A DNA stretch of 64,000 bases from Gammaproteobacteria bacterium UBA2675. Lineage in GTDB: Bacteria > Pseudomonadota > Gammaproteobacteria > Pseudomonadales > Pseudohongiellaceae. Under the pieces are notes generated by a model. It was not told where the DNA came from. It was given only the letters and a program-made list of their open reading frames with translations, and ran no database searches. Each line of letters begins with the position of its first letter. Positions within the stretch are counted from its first letter, which is position 1. A program made the position numbers and the translations under genes. The stretch covers positions 124,001 through 188,000 of the forward strand of contig DEMH01000009.1 of the NCBI GenBank assembly GCA_002354805.1. The letters are read 5' to 3'. Below, piece after piece: positions 1-8,693 of this stretch.

Positions 1-1810
1 TCAGCGTGATGTTATTGGCATTCTTCTTGAGGGCCTGAAGCGCCTTGAATACCGTGGATACGATTCTGCAGGAGTTGCGGTTTTTGACAAAACCAGCTCC
101 ACGATAAACACCGTCAAAGCCGTTGGCAAGGTAAAGGAACTGGTCGACAAGGTTGCTGGAAGTGGCATCGAAGGGAGAACCGGCATCGCACACACACGCT
201 GGGCGACTCATGGCGTACCCAGCGAAAGCAACGCCCACCCCCATATCTCTGGTGCAAAACTTGCGCTGGTGCATAACGGAATCATTGAAAACCACAACGA
301 ACTACGCAATGAACTCAAAGCCGCCGGCTATACATTTGCCTCAGACACAGACACTGAAGTGGTGGTACACCTGCTTCGCCAGGTAATGGAAGGTTCGGAT
401 ATGGATCTGCTGGCAGCTGTTCAGAAGATTGTTCCTCGCCTGCACGGTGCTTATGGCCTCTGTGTCGTCAGTGCGGACGAGCCGGAAACACTGGTGGTCG
501 CCCGCAGTGGCAGTCCGCTGGTTATTGGCTGTGGCATCGGCGAAAACTTCGTAGCATCTGACCCCCTCGCTCTTGGTCAGGTTACCGACCGCTTCATCTA
601 TCTGGAAGAAGATGATGTTGCGGAAATTAAACGCGATAGCATTCGAATATTCTCGGGTGACAAACCCGTCGACCGCAAAATTACTAGAATCAGAAGTGAA
701 ATCGACGAAATTGAAAAAGGTGAGTTTGGCCACTTCATGCTCAAAGAGATTTATGAGCAGCCTGCCGTTATCAAAAACACTCTCAGTGGACGTATTAGCG
801 ACCGACATGTGCTTGAAGAAGCGTTTGGCGTCAAGGCTCGTGAAATCTTTGACCAGATAAACAACATACAGATCGTTGCCTGTGGCACCAGCTTCCATGC
901 CGGTCTGATTACCAAATACTGGCTGGAAGACATTGCTCGCTTGCCCTGCCAGGTTGATATTGCCAGCGACTACCGCTACCGCAATATTATTGTTCGGCCC
1001 GGCACACTTTTTGTAACAATTTCACAGTCGGGAGAAACTGCAGATACCCTGGCTGCGCTGCGCTACGCGAAAGAACTGCCCTACGTGGCGAGACTGGCAA
1101 TCTGTAATGTTGCCACCAGTTCGCTGGTTCGTGAATCTGATTTTTCGTTGTTGACGATGGCCGGTCGTGAGATCGGTGTTGCGTCCACCAAAGCGTTTAC
1201 CACACAACTGGTTGCTCTGTTCCTGCTCTCTCTGGTACTCGGCCGACGCAATGGTCTCAGCGAAACCGCCGAGGCTGCTTACGTGAAAGATCTTCAGAAT
1301 CTGCCGGAGCTGATCAGGAGCGTGTTGAAGCAGGACAAGCCAATTCAACAGCTGTCCATAAACTTTGCCGACAAGAACCACGCGCTTTTCCTTGGACGTG
1401 GCCCGCAATACCCGGTTGCCAAGGAGGGTGCGCTTAAACTGAAAGAAATTTCGTATATACACGCCGAAGCCTATCCCGCGGGAGAGCTGAAACACGGACC
1501 TCTAGCCCTGGTAGATGACAAAATGCCTGTTGTCGCCGTGGCGCCCAATGATGAGTTGCTGGGTAAGCTGAAAGGAAACCTGGCAGAGGTGAGCGCGCGC
1601 GGCGGCAAGTTGTTTGTGATTGCGGATGAATCCGCAGGCTTTGACGATGAGCGTGAGTACAAGTTGATCAGGTTACCGGCAGTACCTGATGCACTTGCAC
1701 CCATCGTATACACCATCCCGCTGCAGCTGCTGTCCTATCATGTAGCGATTCTTAAGGGAACGGATGTGGATCACCCCCGCAATCTCGCCAAATCGGTGAC
1801 AGTTGAGTAA
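1..1810 (+). CDS. glmS: Glutamine--fructose-6-phosphate aminotransferase (isomerizing), 5' end missing
   Basis: Makes glucosamine-6-phosphate from fructose-6-phosphate and glutamine, the first step to UDP-GlcNAc for peptidoglycan and LPS. The reading frame is open from base 2 and begins at QRDVIGILLEGLKRLEYRGYD. By comparison with E. coli GlmS (609 residues, starting MCGIVGAIAQRDV) about nine residues are missing, including the catalytic N-terminal Cys. Seen: glutaminase motifs TRWATHG and HNGIIENH, two SIS sugar-isomerase domains (SQSGETADT, VASTKAFTTQL) and the conserved C-terminal end NLAKSVTVE. No frameshift is visible. The gene is followed by a small hairpin and T-run and then by an unrelated ECF sigma locus. 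Confidence 0.97.
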   Translation, partial: QRDVIGILLEGLKRLEYRGYDSAGVAVFDKTSSTINTVKAVGKVKELVDKVAGSGIEGRTGIAHTRWATHGVPSESNAHPHISGAKLALVHNGIIENHNELRNELKAAGYTFASDTDTEVVVHLLRQVMEGSDMDLLAAVQKIVPRLHGAYGLCVVSADEPETLVVARSGSPLVIGCGIGENFVASDPLALGQVTDRFIYLEEDDVAEIKRDSIRIFSGDKPVDRKITRIRSEIDEIEKGEFGHFMLKEIYEQPAVIKNTLSGRISDRHVLEEAFGVKAREIFDQINNIQIVACGTSFHAGLITKYWLEDIARLPCQVDIASDYRYRNIIVRPGTLFVTISQSGETADTLAALRYAKELPYVARLAICNVATSSLVRESDFSLLTMAGREIGVASTKAFTTQLVALFLLSLVLGRRNGLSETAEAAYVKDLQNLPELIRSVLKQDKPIQQLSINFADKNHALFLGRGPQYPVAKEGALKLKEISYIHAEAYPAGELKHGPLALVDDKMPVVAVAPNDELLGKLKGNLAEVSARGGKLFVIADESAGFDDEREYKLIRLPAVPDALAPIVYTIPLQLLSYHVAILKGTDVDHPRNLAKSVTVE

Positions 1811-1836
1811 TAGATCTTAACCTTCCTAGCCATTTG
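1775..1836 (+). other. attTn7-type site at the glmS 3' end
   Basis: The last codons of glmS (CGCAATCTCGCCAAATCGGT and the bases to the stop) match the conserved segment recognised by TnsD-type target selectors in Tn7 relatives. In E. coli, Tn7 inserts about 25 bp beyond the stop, which here falls near base 1835, inside the putative terminator hairpin. No transposon ends or tns genes are visible. The site is inferred from conservation, not from an actual insertion. Confidence 0.45.
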
Positions 1837-1853
1837 GCTAATTGTTTTTGTTT
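1827..1853 (+). terminator. Probable glmS intrinsic terminator
   Basis: TAGCC-ATTT-GGCTA (1827-1840) forms a 5 bp stem with a 4 nt loop (6 bp if the loop shrinks). It is followed at once by the T-rich run ATTGTTTTTGTTT. The placement 17 bases after the glmS stop is right for a rho-independent terminator, but the stem is short. Confidence 0.5.
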
Positions 1854-1907
1854 CGCTCTGAGACATTTGTGTGACTGGTGACAGTACTTGTAGAGCGAAA
1901 CAAAAAC
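1844..1907. repeat. 16 bp perfect inverted repeat, 32 bp apart
   Basis: GTTTTTGTTTCGCTCT at 1844-1859 is exactly complementary to AGAGCGAAACAAAAAC at 1892-1907. The 32 bp spacer has no obvious ORF. The left arm overlaps the T-run of the putative glmS terminator. The pair lies in the 207 bp gap before the ECF sigma gene, so it could be an operator, an RNA structure or a remnant of a mobile element. No other copy was noticed in the window. Confidence 0.75.
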
Positions 1908-2017
1908 ATACCTTTCGGGGCATGGCTTTTGTGACGATCGTATCGTAACATCGGGAGTTCATATCTGCTTTAACCAATTGTTATTGTTTGGATAAAGTAG
2001 TCTGATGGCCCTGGCCA

Positions 2018-2617
2018 TTGTATAACCGCCCGGTGGAACGATACGTGCAATCTAGCCAAGATAGCGCTGAAGAAATAGCCACAGCCATAAGCCGTGGAGA
2101 GAGCCAGGCAGAAGCCCTGCTGGTTGAGCGTTATTATCGGATAGTGTTGTACATTCTGAAAAAGCGAACCAAGGATGAAAACCAGGCGCGCGACCTATGT
2201 CAGGAGACGTTTCGTATTACGCTGGAACGCTTGCGGGCAGAACCGTTGGCGGACCCTGAAAAATTACCCGCCTTTCTGCACAGTGTAGCGATAAAGCTAT
2301 GTATCGCCGACGGACGAAAGGCGGCCAGAAGACAGACTTATGCGGACAGCGACTTTATTGACCAGTTTGCTGACCAGAATTCGGATCAGTTTACACAGCT
2401 GGACCGTGAGAGAGCAGCAGCAGCAGTAAGGTCACTGCTCGACGAACTGGAAAACGAGCGCGATCAGAAGATTCTGAGGCGCTATTACATAGATGAACTG
2501 GACAAACAGATTATCTGCGACGAACTGTCATTGAGTCACCGTCACTTTGACAAAGTGATATCAAGGGCAAGAACTCGTTTCAAGGAGCTGATTGAGACCA
2601 GAGGCCGGATTAGTTAG
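2018..2617 (+). CDS. ECF-type RNA polymerase sigma factor
   Basis: A roughly 195-residue extracytoplasmic-function sigma factor. The sigma-2 region (about residues 30-105) contains LLVERYYRIVLYILKKRT and ARDLCQETF. The sigma-4 region (about 140-192) contains RDQKILRRYYIDELDKQIIC and a recognition helix around LSHRHFDKVISRARTRF. The start is uncertain: the longest frame begins at TTG 2018, GTG codons follow at 2033 and 2045, and none has a good Shine-Dalgarno sequence. It is followed 32 bases later by a membrane protein fitting an anti-sigma factor, then by peroxidase, CHAT protease and giant LRR genes on the same strand. It probably controls that set and itself, but I could not identify its promoter motif. 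Confidence 0.9.
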   Translation: MYNRPVERYVQSSQDSAEEIATAISRGESQAEALLVERYYRIVLYILKKRTKDENQARDLCQETFRITLERLRAEPLADPEKLPAFLHSVAIKLCIADGRKAARRQTYADSDFIDQFADQNSDQFTQLDRERAAAAVRSLLDELENERDQKILRRYYIDELDKQIICDELSLSHRHFDKVISRARTRFKELIETRGRIS

Positions 2618-2649
2618 CCGGGGTCAGTCAGTTCAGGAGGGTAGCGAGC

Positions 2650-3309
2650 ATGCTTGATGAAAAAAGCGATGTTCGACATGAGATGATTGATGCGTATCTG
2701 CGTGACACTCTGCCCGATGAGGAGCGTGCACAGGTAGAACTGTGGATGCTGGAAGATTCGCAGTTCCACGAGCAGGTCCGTCAGGCAGAGCTCATGCTGG
2801 CCTCATTCAGTCAGCTGGAAGAATCCGCATCAGCATCAATTCACTCTATAAAACCTGCGGATCAGAATCAAACGCACATATCATTTAAGCAATGGATAGC
2901 GCAGCCACTGTCGATGGCGGCATCGGTGTTACTCGCTGTAGCAGCTACCCTGCTGATCCGCGGGGGTAATCAGTTACCCGACGGTGTTTCACTGTCCAAT
3001 GGGCTCGCCTTGAACTCCGTGACCACGCTGCAATCAACCCGCAGCGCGGGTACTGAAATTCAACTAAGTGGCGACACGCAATTACTGCAAATCGATGTTG
3101 GTATTAGCCTTGACGATGCGCCTTACCAGGTATTGCTTACGCACGAAGACGGTAATCCACGCTTTGAGTTTCAGCTGCATGCAGATGCCAACGGAATGGT
3201 CCGGCTTCTGACACCCGCAGATCTCGCAGGCCGTTATCTGTTGAGCGTTCAGCAATCAGGCAGTAGTGGTCAGTCTGAACAGACTTACCTGCTCGAAATC
3301 AACGGATAG
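2650..3309 (+). CDS. Putative membrane anti-sigma factor
   Basis: A 219-residue protein with a strong ribosome site (AGGAGG at 2635-2640, 9 nt before ATG). The N-terminal part (about residues 10-60, RHEMIDAYLRDTLPDEERAQ) resembles the short helical sigma-binding segment of zinc-less anti-sigma factors: acidic, helical, and without the HxxxCxxC motif. One hydrophobic segment follows (about residues 84-105, QPLSMAASVLLAVAATLLIR). The C-terminal 110 residues are beta-rich and would be periplasmic (VLLTHEDGNPRFEFQLHADA). The order sigma gene then one-TM protein is the classic ECF/anti-sigma pair. The anti-sigma role rests on context and topology. The sensed signal is unknown, though the peroxidase downstream makes oxidants or an envelope signal plausible. 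Confidence 0.75.
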   Translation: MLDEKSDVRHEMIDAYLRDTLPDEERAQVELWMLEDSQFHEQVRQAELMLASFSQLEESASASIHSIKPADQNQTHISFKQWIAQPLSMAASVLLAVAATLLIRGGNQLPDGVSLSNGLALNSVTTLQSTRSAGTEIQLSGDTQLLQIDVGISLDDAPYQVLLTHEDGNPRFEFQLHADANGMVRLLTPADLAGRYLLSVQQSGSSGQSEQTYLLEING

Positions 3310-3346
3310 TCCTAACTAACTCTACCTACGGGCCAGGAGTGCTGCC

Positions 3347-4864
3347 ATGGAACTAGTGCGAGGTCTCAATGAAAAAGGGCAATTCAAGACCTTACCTGAC
3401 GGCGTCAAGCTCTACACGCTGTTCAATAACGATGTTCCGCAGGCAGACTTTGACGCTACTGATTTGCGCAAGCTGGGCGCCGCGATGCGGGACCTGCAGG
3501 CCTCCAACGTGTCAGCAATGGCTGGCTATACCTATCTTGGACAGTTTCTGGCTCATGACCTGAGTCGACTGCGAATTGAGGGACATAATAAGACTGTTAA
3601 ATCGTTCACCACTGACATCCTGCGCAGCGATGTCAGTTGCGTACTGGATCTCGGCAGTGTTTACGATGGAGCTTTACCCGGCAGTTTGATGCGAAAAAAC
3701 GGCACTGCCTTTATGGCCCTGGGCAATGCGCAGGTTACTGATGGGCCCGACCTTGTAGGTTACGACCTGCCTCGCAACGGCTTGCGAGCCTGTATCGGGG
3801 ATGACCGTAATGACGAGAATCTCATCGTTTCCCAGCTGCACGTTCAGTTCCTGAAACTTCATAATTTATTTGTCAGGGAAATAAGTCACGATCAGCCGGG
3901 GCTTGGCACTGAATCGCTTTTCGAGGCAGCCAGGGAACAGGTCATCCTCCACTATCAGGAGGTCATTCTTCATGATTTCCTGTATGAAATTCTCCATCCG
4001 TCAGTTTGGCAAGCCATAATCCTCGATAACCAACATATACTTTGGGATCCGGACCCTACAGAGCCAGCAGTGTTGCCGATTGAGTACACCGCCGCAGCTG
4101 GCAGATTCGGGCACGCCATGGTTCAGAACAACTACAACCTAAATGCAGTGACCAGTGTGAGTGTTTCAGAGTTGTTTGAGATGACAGGTGAGGGCGGATT
4201 TGGCGGTAAGTACCAGCGGATGCCAGCAAGTCATTTGATCGACTGGAGACTCTTTTTTGACTTTCCGAATCAAAACACCTTGGGCCTGCCAACGCGAAAC
4301 AAGGCTTCGCGAATCTCGCCGCGTGTTCGAGTCGATCTGACCAATACACAGTCTCTGACTGTACCAGAGGAGACCAACCTGGCTACACGAAACTTGCTCA
4401 GGGGTTTACAGATGCGACTCAGCTCCGGCCAGGCGACGGTGAATCACTTGATAACTAATTTTCAATCCCGGTTGCATGACCTGGAAATCCCTGTTTGTTT
4501 GCTTAGTAGAGAACAGCTTAACCTTAATAAGCCAAACTATTCGCAAAACGTTCTCGATCGCTGCAATCCGGCTCTGAGTAGTCACACTCCGCTATGGTAT
4601 TACGTGTTGGCCGAAGCTTGTGTGGAAACCGTTGAGGGAATTGGAAAGTTGGGCCCGCTGGGTAGTCTACTTGTGGCCGAGTCCATCCGTGGTCTATTGC
4701 AACTCGATCGCAATTCAATGATGTATAAGAGACGCAGACACGACATTGCACCCAGCAAGCGTATCAGCATTGCGCCAGCGAGAAAGTTTTTGCAGATGAG
4801 TGATCTGATACTTGCAGCCAACTCGGTCGTCTCAGATCCCACGACGCTAATAACAAGGCAGTAG
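3347..4864 (+). CDS. Animal-type heme peroxidase (peroxidase-cyclooxygenase superfamily)
   Basis: A 505-residue enzyme that should oxidise a substrate (halide or organic) with H2O2 at a heme. Family landmarks are present: distal GQFLAHD (Gln66, His70), the Arg/Glu motif DDRNDEN (Arg154, Glu157, spaced as Arg239/Glu242 in myeloperoxidase) followed by HVQFLKLHN, and proximal GRFGHAMV (His256). The Asp that forms the second heme ester in myeloperoxidase, just before the distal His, is Ala69 here. No signal peptide is visible (it starts MELVRGLNEKGQ), although the proteins encoded downstream are exported. The start has AGGAG seven bases upstream. It is third in the ECF locus. Substrate unknown. 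Confidence 0.88.
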   Translation: MELVRGLNEKGQFKTLPDGVKLYTLFNNDVPQADFDATDLRKLGAAMRDLQASNVSAMAGYTYLGQFLAHDLSRLRIEGHNKTVKSFTTDILRSDVSCVLDLGSVYDGALPGSLMRKNGTAFMALGNAQVTDGPDLVGYDLPRNGLRACIGDDRNDENLIVSQLHVQFLKLHNLFVREISHDQPGLGTESLFEAAREQVILHYQEVILHDFLYEILHPSVWQAIILDNQHILWDPDPTEPAVLPIEYTAAAGRFGHAMVQNNYNLNAVTSVSVSELFEMTGEGGFGGKYQRMPASHLIDWRLFFDFPNQNTLGLPTRNKASRISPRVRVDLTNTQSLTVPEETNLATRNLLRGLQMRLSSGQATVNHLITNFQSRLHDLEIPVCLLSREQLNLNKPNYSQNVLDRCNPALSSHTPLWYYVLAEACVETVEGIGKLGPLGSLLVAESIRGLLQLDRNSMMYKRRRHDIAPSKRISIAPARKFLQMSDLILAANSVVSDPTTLITRQ

Positions 4865-4893
4865 CTCCATTCAATTAAAATGAGGACAAGCAA

Positions 4894-5418
4894 ATGTCAG
4901 CGAATGATTTCTGGACAGACATTCAAAATAGTGAGTGGCACTCTGTCGGTGGAAGCACGGTAAGAAACAAACAGTTCAATCCCTTTCCTGACGATGATTG
5001 GCGTGAGGGTCTGGTGCGAGACAATGAAAACTATTATCCACCGAGTGGTGTGCACATAAAAATAAAATGCCAGGAAGAGACTCGTGGCGAGTACGCTGTC
5101 GACCACCACGGCAAACCAGAGCGGGTACCGGCAACAAAGCTGAGAACCTTTAGGCTGGAAATTTCGGGCGACGATTTTCTGGGAAAAGAAGTACTCAGTA
5201 CTGCGCGATTTCTTGTGGTTGGTGATCATGCCATATCGTCGCCGCTGACACTCAGCAGTACAAAATCAGTCGTTGTACTTGTGCGCCTGCATACCGCATC
5301 GGATGGAAAGCAGGTCATGGTCAACGAGCTGATCTGGTCAGTGCAATACGATAAAACGCCAGGTAGCACCAAGACCTTCTACGACATCCAGAAGTGGTTC
5401 TGCTGCAGATATCCATGA
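4894..5418 (+). CDS. Hypothetical protein coupled to the CHAT protease gene
   Basis: A 174-residue protein I do not recognise. It has GAGGA eight bases before ATG. It is polar and acidic in its first 60 residues (FNPFPDDDWREGLVRDNENY), then probably beta-rich (LRTFRLEISGDDFLGKEV, SVVVLVRLHTASDGKQVMVN), ending DIQKWFCCRYP. No signal peptide or membrane segment. The stop overlaps the start of the CHAT gene as ATGA (5415-5418), indicating translational coupling, and it lies 29 bases after the peroxidase stop. The position suggests a peroxidase or protease partner, chaperone or substrate. That is inference only. Confidence 0.8.
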   Translation: MSANDFWTDIQNSEWHSVGGSTVRNKQFNPFPDDDWREGLVRDNENYYPPSGVHIKIKCQEETRGEYAVDHHGKPERVPATKLRTFRLEISGDDFLGKEVLSTARFLVVGDHAISSPLTLSSTKSVVVLVRLHTASDGKQVMVNELIWSVQYDKTPGSTKTFYDIQKWFCCRYP

Positions 5419-8400
5419 AATCACTTGCTTTAACAGGCACGTTGATTGGCTTATTGATAGCCAGCAATCAGGCTGAGGCCCAGTGCAGGACTGGAGATGA
5501 CGCCTTTCGCGAAGAACATCAGGTTCAGGTGCCTGAAGGAGGTCTGCTGCTTCGCGTTGCCCCGGGTGCTGAGTCGCTCATTGTTGAGCTGCACGGAAAT
5601 GGGCAATCGTTCTCGTCGGCAAGTCCTGCAGGCGCGGTGCTTGAGCATCACATCGTATTGGGCGGTGATGCTGTCAACGAGACGTATCAGGTTTGCATGT
5701 ATGCACGATATCAGCAGTCCCGCCCGAGCAGCCAGTTTCTGAACGAGATACCACTACGCAACATAAGCATTATTGAGGCGGAGCTATTGTCATTGATGTC
5801 TGCTGCCTTGCGCCTGTGGGCTGACGATACGTTTCAGTCCCGCAATGAGGCTATTGAGATTTTTGGCCAGGTAGCGGCAGCGGCCAGGTCAGTTTCAGAA
5901 GAGCTGATGACAGATGCATTGCTGATGATGGCAAAAGCACAGCTTAGACAAGCGGATTTCGCAGATGTACTGAATACCCTGTCAGAGCTGCCGGCTGAAC
6001 TGGATGATCCGATTAAAGGCTACAAAACAGCGTGGGCAATCGGTGAAGCGAATCTTCGTCTGAATGACCTGCCCGGAGCCATTGATGCACTGCAAAGATC
6101 AGTGGATATTATTCTGAATTTTCCTGCCGGTCTGTCAGACAAAGCCACACGGGATCTGGTTGATATACGCATCCTGCTGGCGGAGTCATTCCTGGCCGCG
6201 TGGCAGATTGAACAGGCGGAAGCGCAGATCGACCTGGCGGCAGAAACCGCGGGTGACGAATACCGACTGACCGGACGTTTGCACGACGTGATGGGTTTTC
6301 TGGCAATCCGCCGGAGTGATCTGCCTGGACTGACACTTGCCGAGCAGCGGCAACATCTGTCAGAAGCAATCGACATCATGCTTGCCGGCAGGATCTATTC
6401 CCAGGAGTCAGCAGATCCGATACCGATGGCGGCGTTCGAGAACAATCTGGGATTTGTCTATGACCGCCTCGGTGAATACCGGCGTGCACTCATTCACTAT
6501 CGCAATATACTCGATACAGTTGATCCAGGCGAACACCCATTGGTCTATCGTTTTGCTTATTCAAATCTGGGCCGTATTTATCAGATGACTGCTGACTACG
6601 ATAGATCTGAAAGTTATTACCGGCAATCTATCGCTTACTCAGAGAGCTCCAGCGGAACCATTTCAACAACACGCTGTGCACTGGGTGCAACACTGCGCAT
6701 GAAAGGCGACATCGACAGTGCTTTAGCAGAGCAGAGTCTTTGCCTGCGACAGGCTGAGGCGACCGACAATACCAGAGCGACCATTCTGGCTCGTTATGAG
6801 ATGGCCGAAAGCCTGTTAATGAAGGGTGATCAGGAAGCGGCCTGGCTAAATGTGCAGTGGGCATGGCAACAGGGGGCGTCTGATATAAGCCCGGCCTTGC
6901 GAGCCCGCATAATGAGGCTGTACGCATGGTTATCCCAGCTGAGGGGGAATCAGGAGCAGGCTTCGTTCATTATTAATGAAGCTCTCGCTCAGCAAAACGA
7001 AGAGCAGGCACGATTGGATACGGCCGATAAAATAGAAAATCTGGCTATGGCCATGAACATCGGTCTTGAACAGGGAGACATGGCGCTGGCAGAGCAGCAC
7101 GGGCTGTTGGCGATTGATCTTGTCGAAACACAATACGAGAAGTTCGAGTCAGAAAGGCTGGGTCCAAGCTGGGGGTCACGAACGCACAGGATTTACGTTC
7201 AGTTGGCGGAGGCCTATATCAGGCAGCATCTGGCTACCGGCGATCAGCAGGCACTGGGCAAGGCCTTCGCGATAACGGAAAGATCTAGAGCAGCAAGTTT
7301 ACGTCAGCAATTTGCAATGTACCAGCAAAGCGACCGCAGCGCAGAACCGGTCGGCAATGTTGGCGACGACTCCATCAGCCAGGAGGCCGCCAAAGCCCAG
7401 ATCGATGCGATCAGTCGTATTGCCAATGAGTTTGCCAGCAAAAACATGACAGCCACTATCGACAGCGCCGATATCAGCCTGCCAACCAACTACTATCATC
7501 ACCAGGACGTTCTGTCCCTGCATCGCCTGCACGGAGTCTCAAGCATACCATTACCACAGGCCATGCCACTGGCGCAGATACAGTCCAGGCTCAGACCTGA
7601 ACAGGCAGCACTTTACTATCTGACGACGGATTCAGATAACTTCGTGTTTACTGTCACCTCAGACGCGTTGTCGGTAGCGAAACTCCCCGACTCACTGCCA
7701 GCAGGACTGGTCGAAACGCTGCGGCAGCATTTGGCTGACCCTAATTCACTGCCATACAATTCGCTGGCTCAGCTCTCAAGGCATTTGTTGGGGGACATCG
7801 ATGAACTGCCAGGCAAGACAGACCTCTTGATAGTGCCACACGGCGCTTTTCACGCAGTTCCATTTGCGGCACTGGCCCTACCGGACGAACCTGGCTACAC
7901 ACCGTTGATATCGCGCTTCAGCGTGCAGACTCTGCCGTCGCTGACTGCCTACTTGATGGAAAAGTCACTGAATTCCAGCGACGCTCAGGTTGATATCGCC
8001 GTGTTTGCAGACCCGCTGTTTGACGCAAACCAGCTGACTCAACAATTGGCAGCGCTGGACACCTTAGATGCAACTGGGCTGCGAGGCTGGTCGGACAGTC
8101 TGCAGCGACTGCCCAACACCGCGATCGAGGCCGCCAAGCTGACAGAGCTTTTTGGAGAAGACCGTACCCAACTGTTTACAGGACAACGAGCTTCACGCAA
8201 CAACCTCGCTCGAGAAGATGTACGCAATGCCAAGGTTCTGCATATTGCAACGCACGGCTACTTTAACGCCGCCAATGAAGACAATGTTGGCCTGGGCTTT
8301 TCAGTCATAGATGAGTTCGGGAATCCTGACACGGGCTTCGTTACCCTCCCGGAGCTGTTTTCCTACCGATTTAATAACGAGCTGGTTGTTGTCAGTGGCT

Positions 8401-8693
8401 GCGATACAGCGATGGGGCGACAGCTGGGAGGAGAGGGCATGATGGGTCTGGCTCGTGGCTTCATGGTTCAAGGCGCGAAACACGTCATTTCGACTCTCTG
8501 GCCAGTGTCCGATAGAGCCTCCGCCGATTTCATGGCCATCTTTTACAGACACCTGCATCAGACCGGCAATGTTGCCGATGCGCTTAAGTCGGCGCAGCTG
8601 GACATGCAACAGAACCCTAATTATCGCGACCCGTTCTACTGGGCCGCGTACACACTCACCTCGGTCAGTCCCGACCCAAGCCTGACTTTCTAA
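5415..8693 (+). CDS. Exported TPR protein with C-terminal CHAT (caspase-like) protease domain
   Basis: A 1092-residue protein. I chose ATG 5415 because it overlaps the previous stop as ATGA and begins a clean signal peptide (MKSLALTGTLIGLLIASNQA, cleavage near AEA-Q). A frame open from 5394 would bury it. Domains: signal 1-22; a beta-sandwich segment with two Cys (23-115); a long helical TPR region (about 130-560; for example NNLGFVYDRLGEYRRALIHY and SNLGRIYQMTADYDRSESYY); a linker; CHAT about 728-1080. The His-Cys dyad of clan CD is present: His947 in IATHGYF and Cys996 in VVSGCDTA, followed by GEGMMGLARGFMVQGAKHVI. It is probably an exported protease activated through its TPRs. Substrate unknown; the giant protein encoded next is an obvious candidate. 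Confidence 0.92.
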   Translation: MKSLALTGTLIGLLIASNQAEAQCRTGDDAFREEHQVQVPEGGLLLRVAPGAESLIVELHGNGQSFSSASPAGAVLEHHIVLGGDAVNETYQVCMYARYQQSRPSSQFLNEIPLRNISIIEAELLSLMSAALRLWADDTFQSRNEAIEIFGQVAAAARSVSEELMTDALLMMAKAQLRQADFADVLNTLSELPAELDDPIKGYKTAWAIGEANLRLNDLPGAIDALQRSVDIILNFPAGLSDKATRDLVDIRILLAESFLAAWQIEQAEAQIDLAAETAGDEYRLTGRLHDVMGFLAIRRSDLPGLTLAEQRQHLSEAIDIMLAGRIYSQESADPIPMAAFENNLGFVYDRLGEYRRALIHYRNILDTVDPGEHPLVYRFAYSNLGRIYQMTADYDRSESYYRQSIAYSESSSGTISTTRCALGATLRMKGDIDSALAEQSLCLRQAEATDNTRATILARYEMAESLLMKGDQEAAWLNVQWAWQQGASDISPALRARIMRLYAWLSQLRGNQEQASFIINEALAQQNEEQARLDTADKIENLAMAMNIGLEQGDMALAEQHGLLAIDLVETQYEKFESERLGPSWGSRTHRIYVQLAEAYIRQHLATGDQQALGKAFAITERSRAASLRQQFAMYQQSDRSAEPVGNVGDDSISQEAAKAQIDAISRIANEFASKNMTATIDSADISLPTNYYHHQDVLSLHRLHGVSSIPLPQAMPLAQIQSRLRPEQAALYYLTTDSDNFVFTVTSDALSVAKLPDSLPAGLVETLRQHLADPNSLPYNSLAQLSRHLLGDIDELPGKTDLLIVPHGAFHAVPFAALALPDEPGYTPLISRFSVQTLPSLTAYLMEKSLNSSDAQVDIAVFADPLFDANQLTQQLAALDTLDATGLRGWSDSLQRLPNTAIEAAKLTELFGEDRTQLFTGQRASRNNLAREDVRNAKVLHIATHGYFNAANEDNVGLGFSVIDEFGNPDTGFVTLPELFSYRFNNELVVVSGCDTAMGRQLGGEGMMGLARGFMVQGAKHVISTLWPVSDRASADFMAIFYRHLHQTGNVADALKSAQLDMQQNPNYRDPFYWAAYTLTSVSPDPSLTF

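Noticed and set aside
341..898. 185-codon open frame on the - strand
   Set aside because: Antisense to conserved glmS glutaminase and SIS coding sequence.
1844..1907. Inverted repeat as Tn7-type transposon ends
   Set aside because: No Tn7-like TGTGGGCGG end, no tns genes, and only 32 bp between arms.
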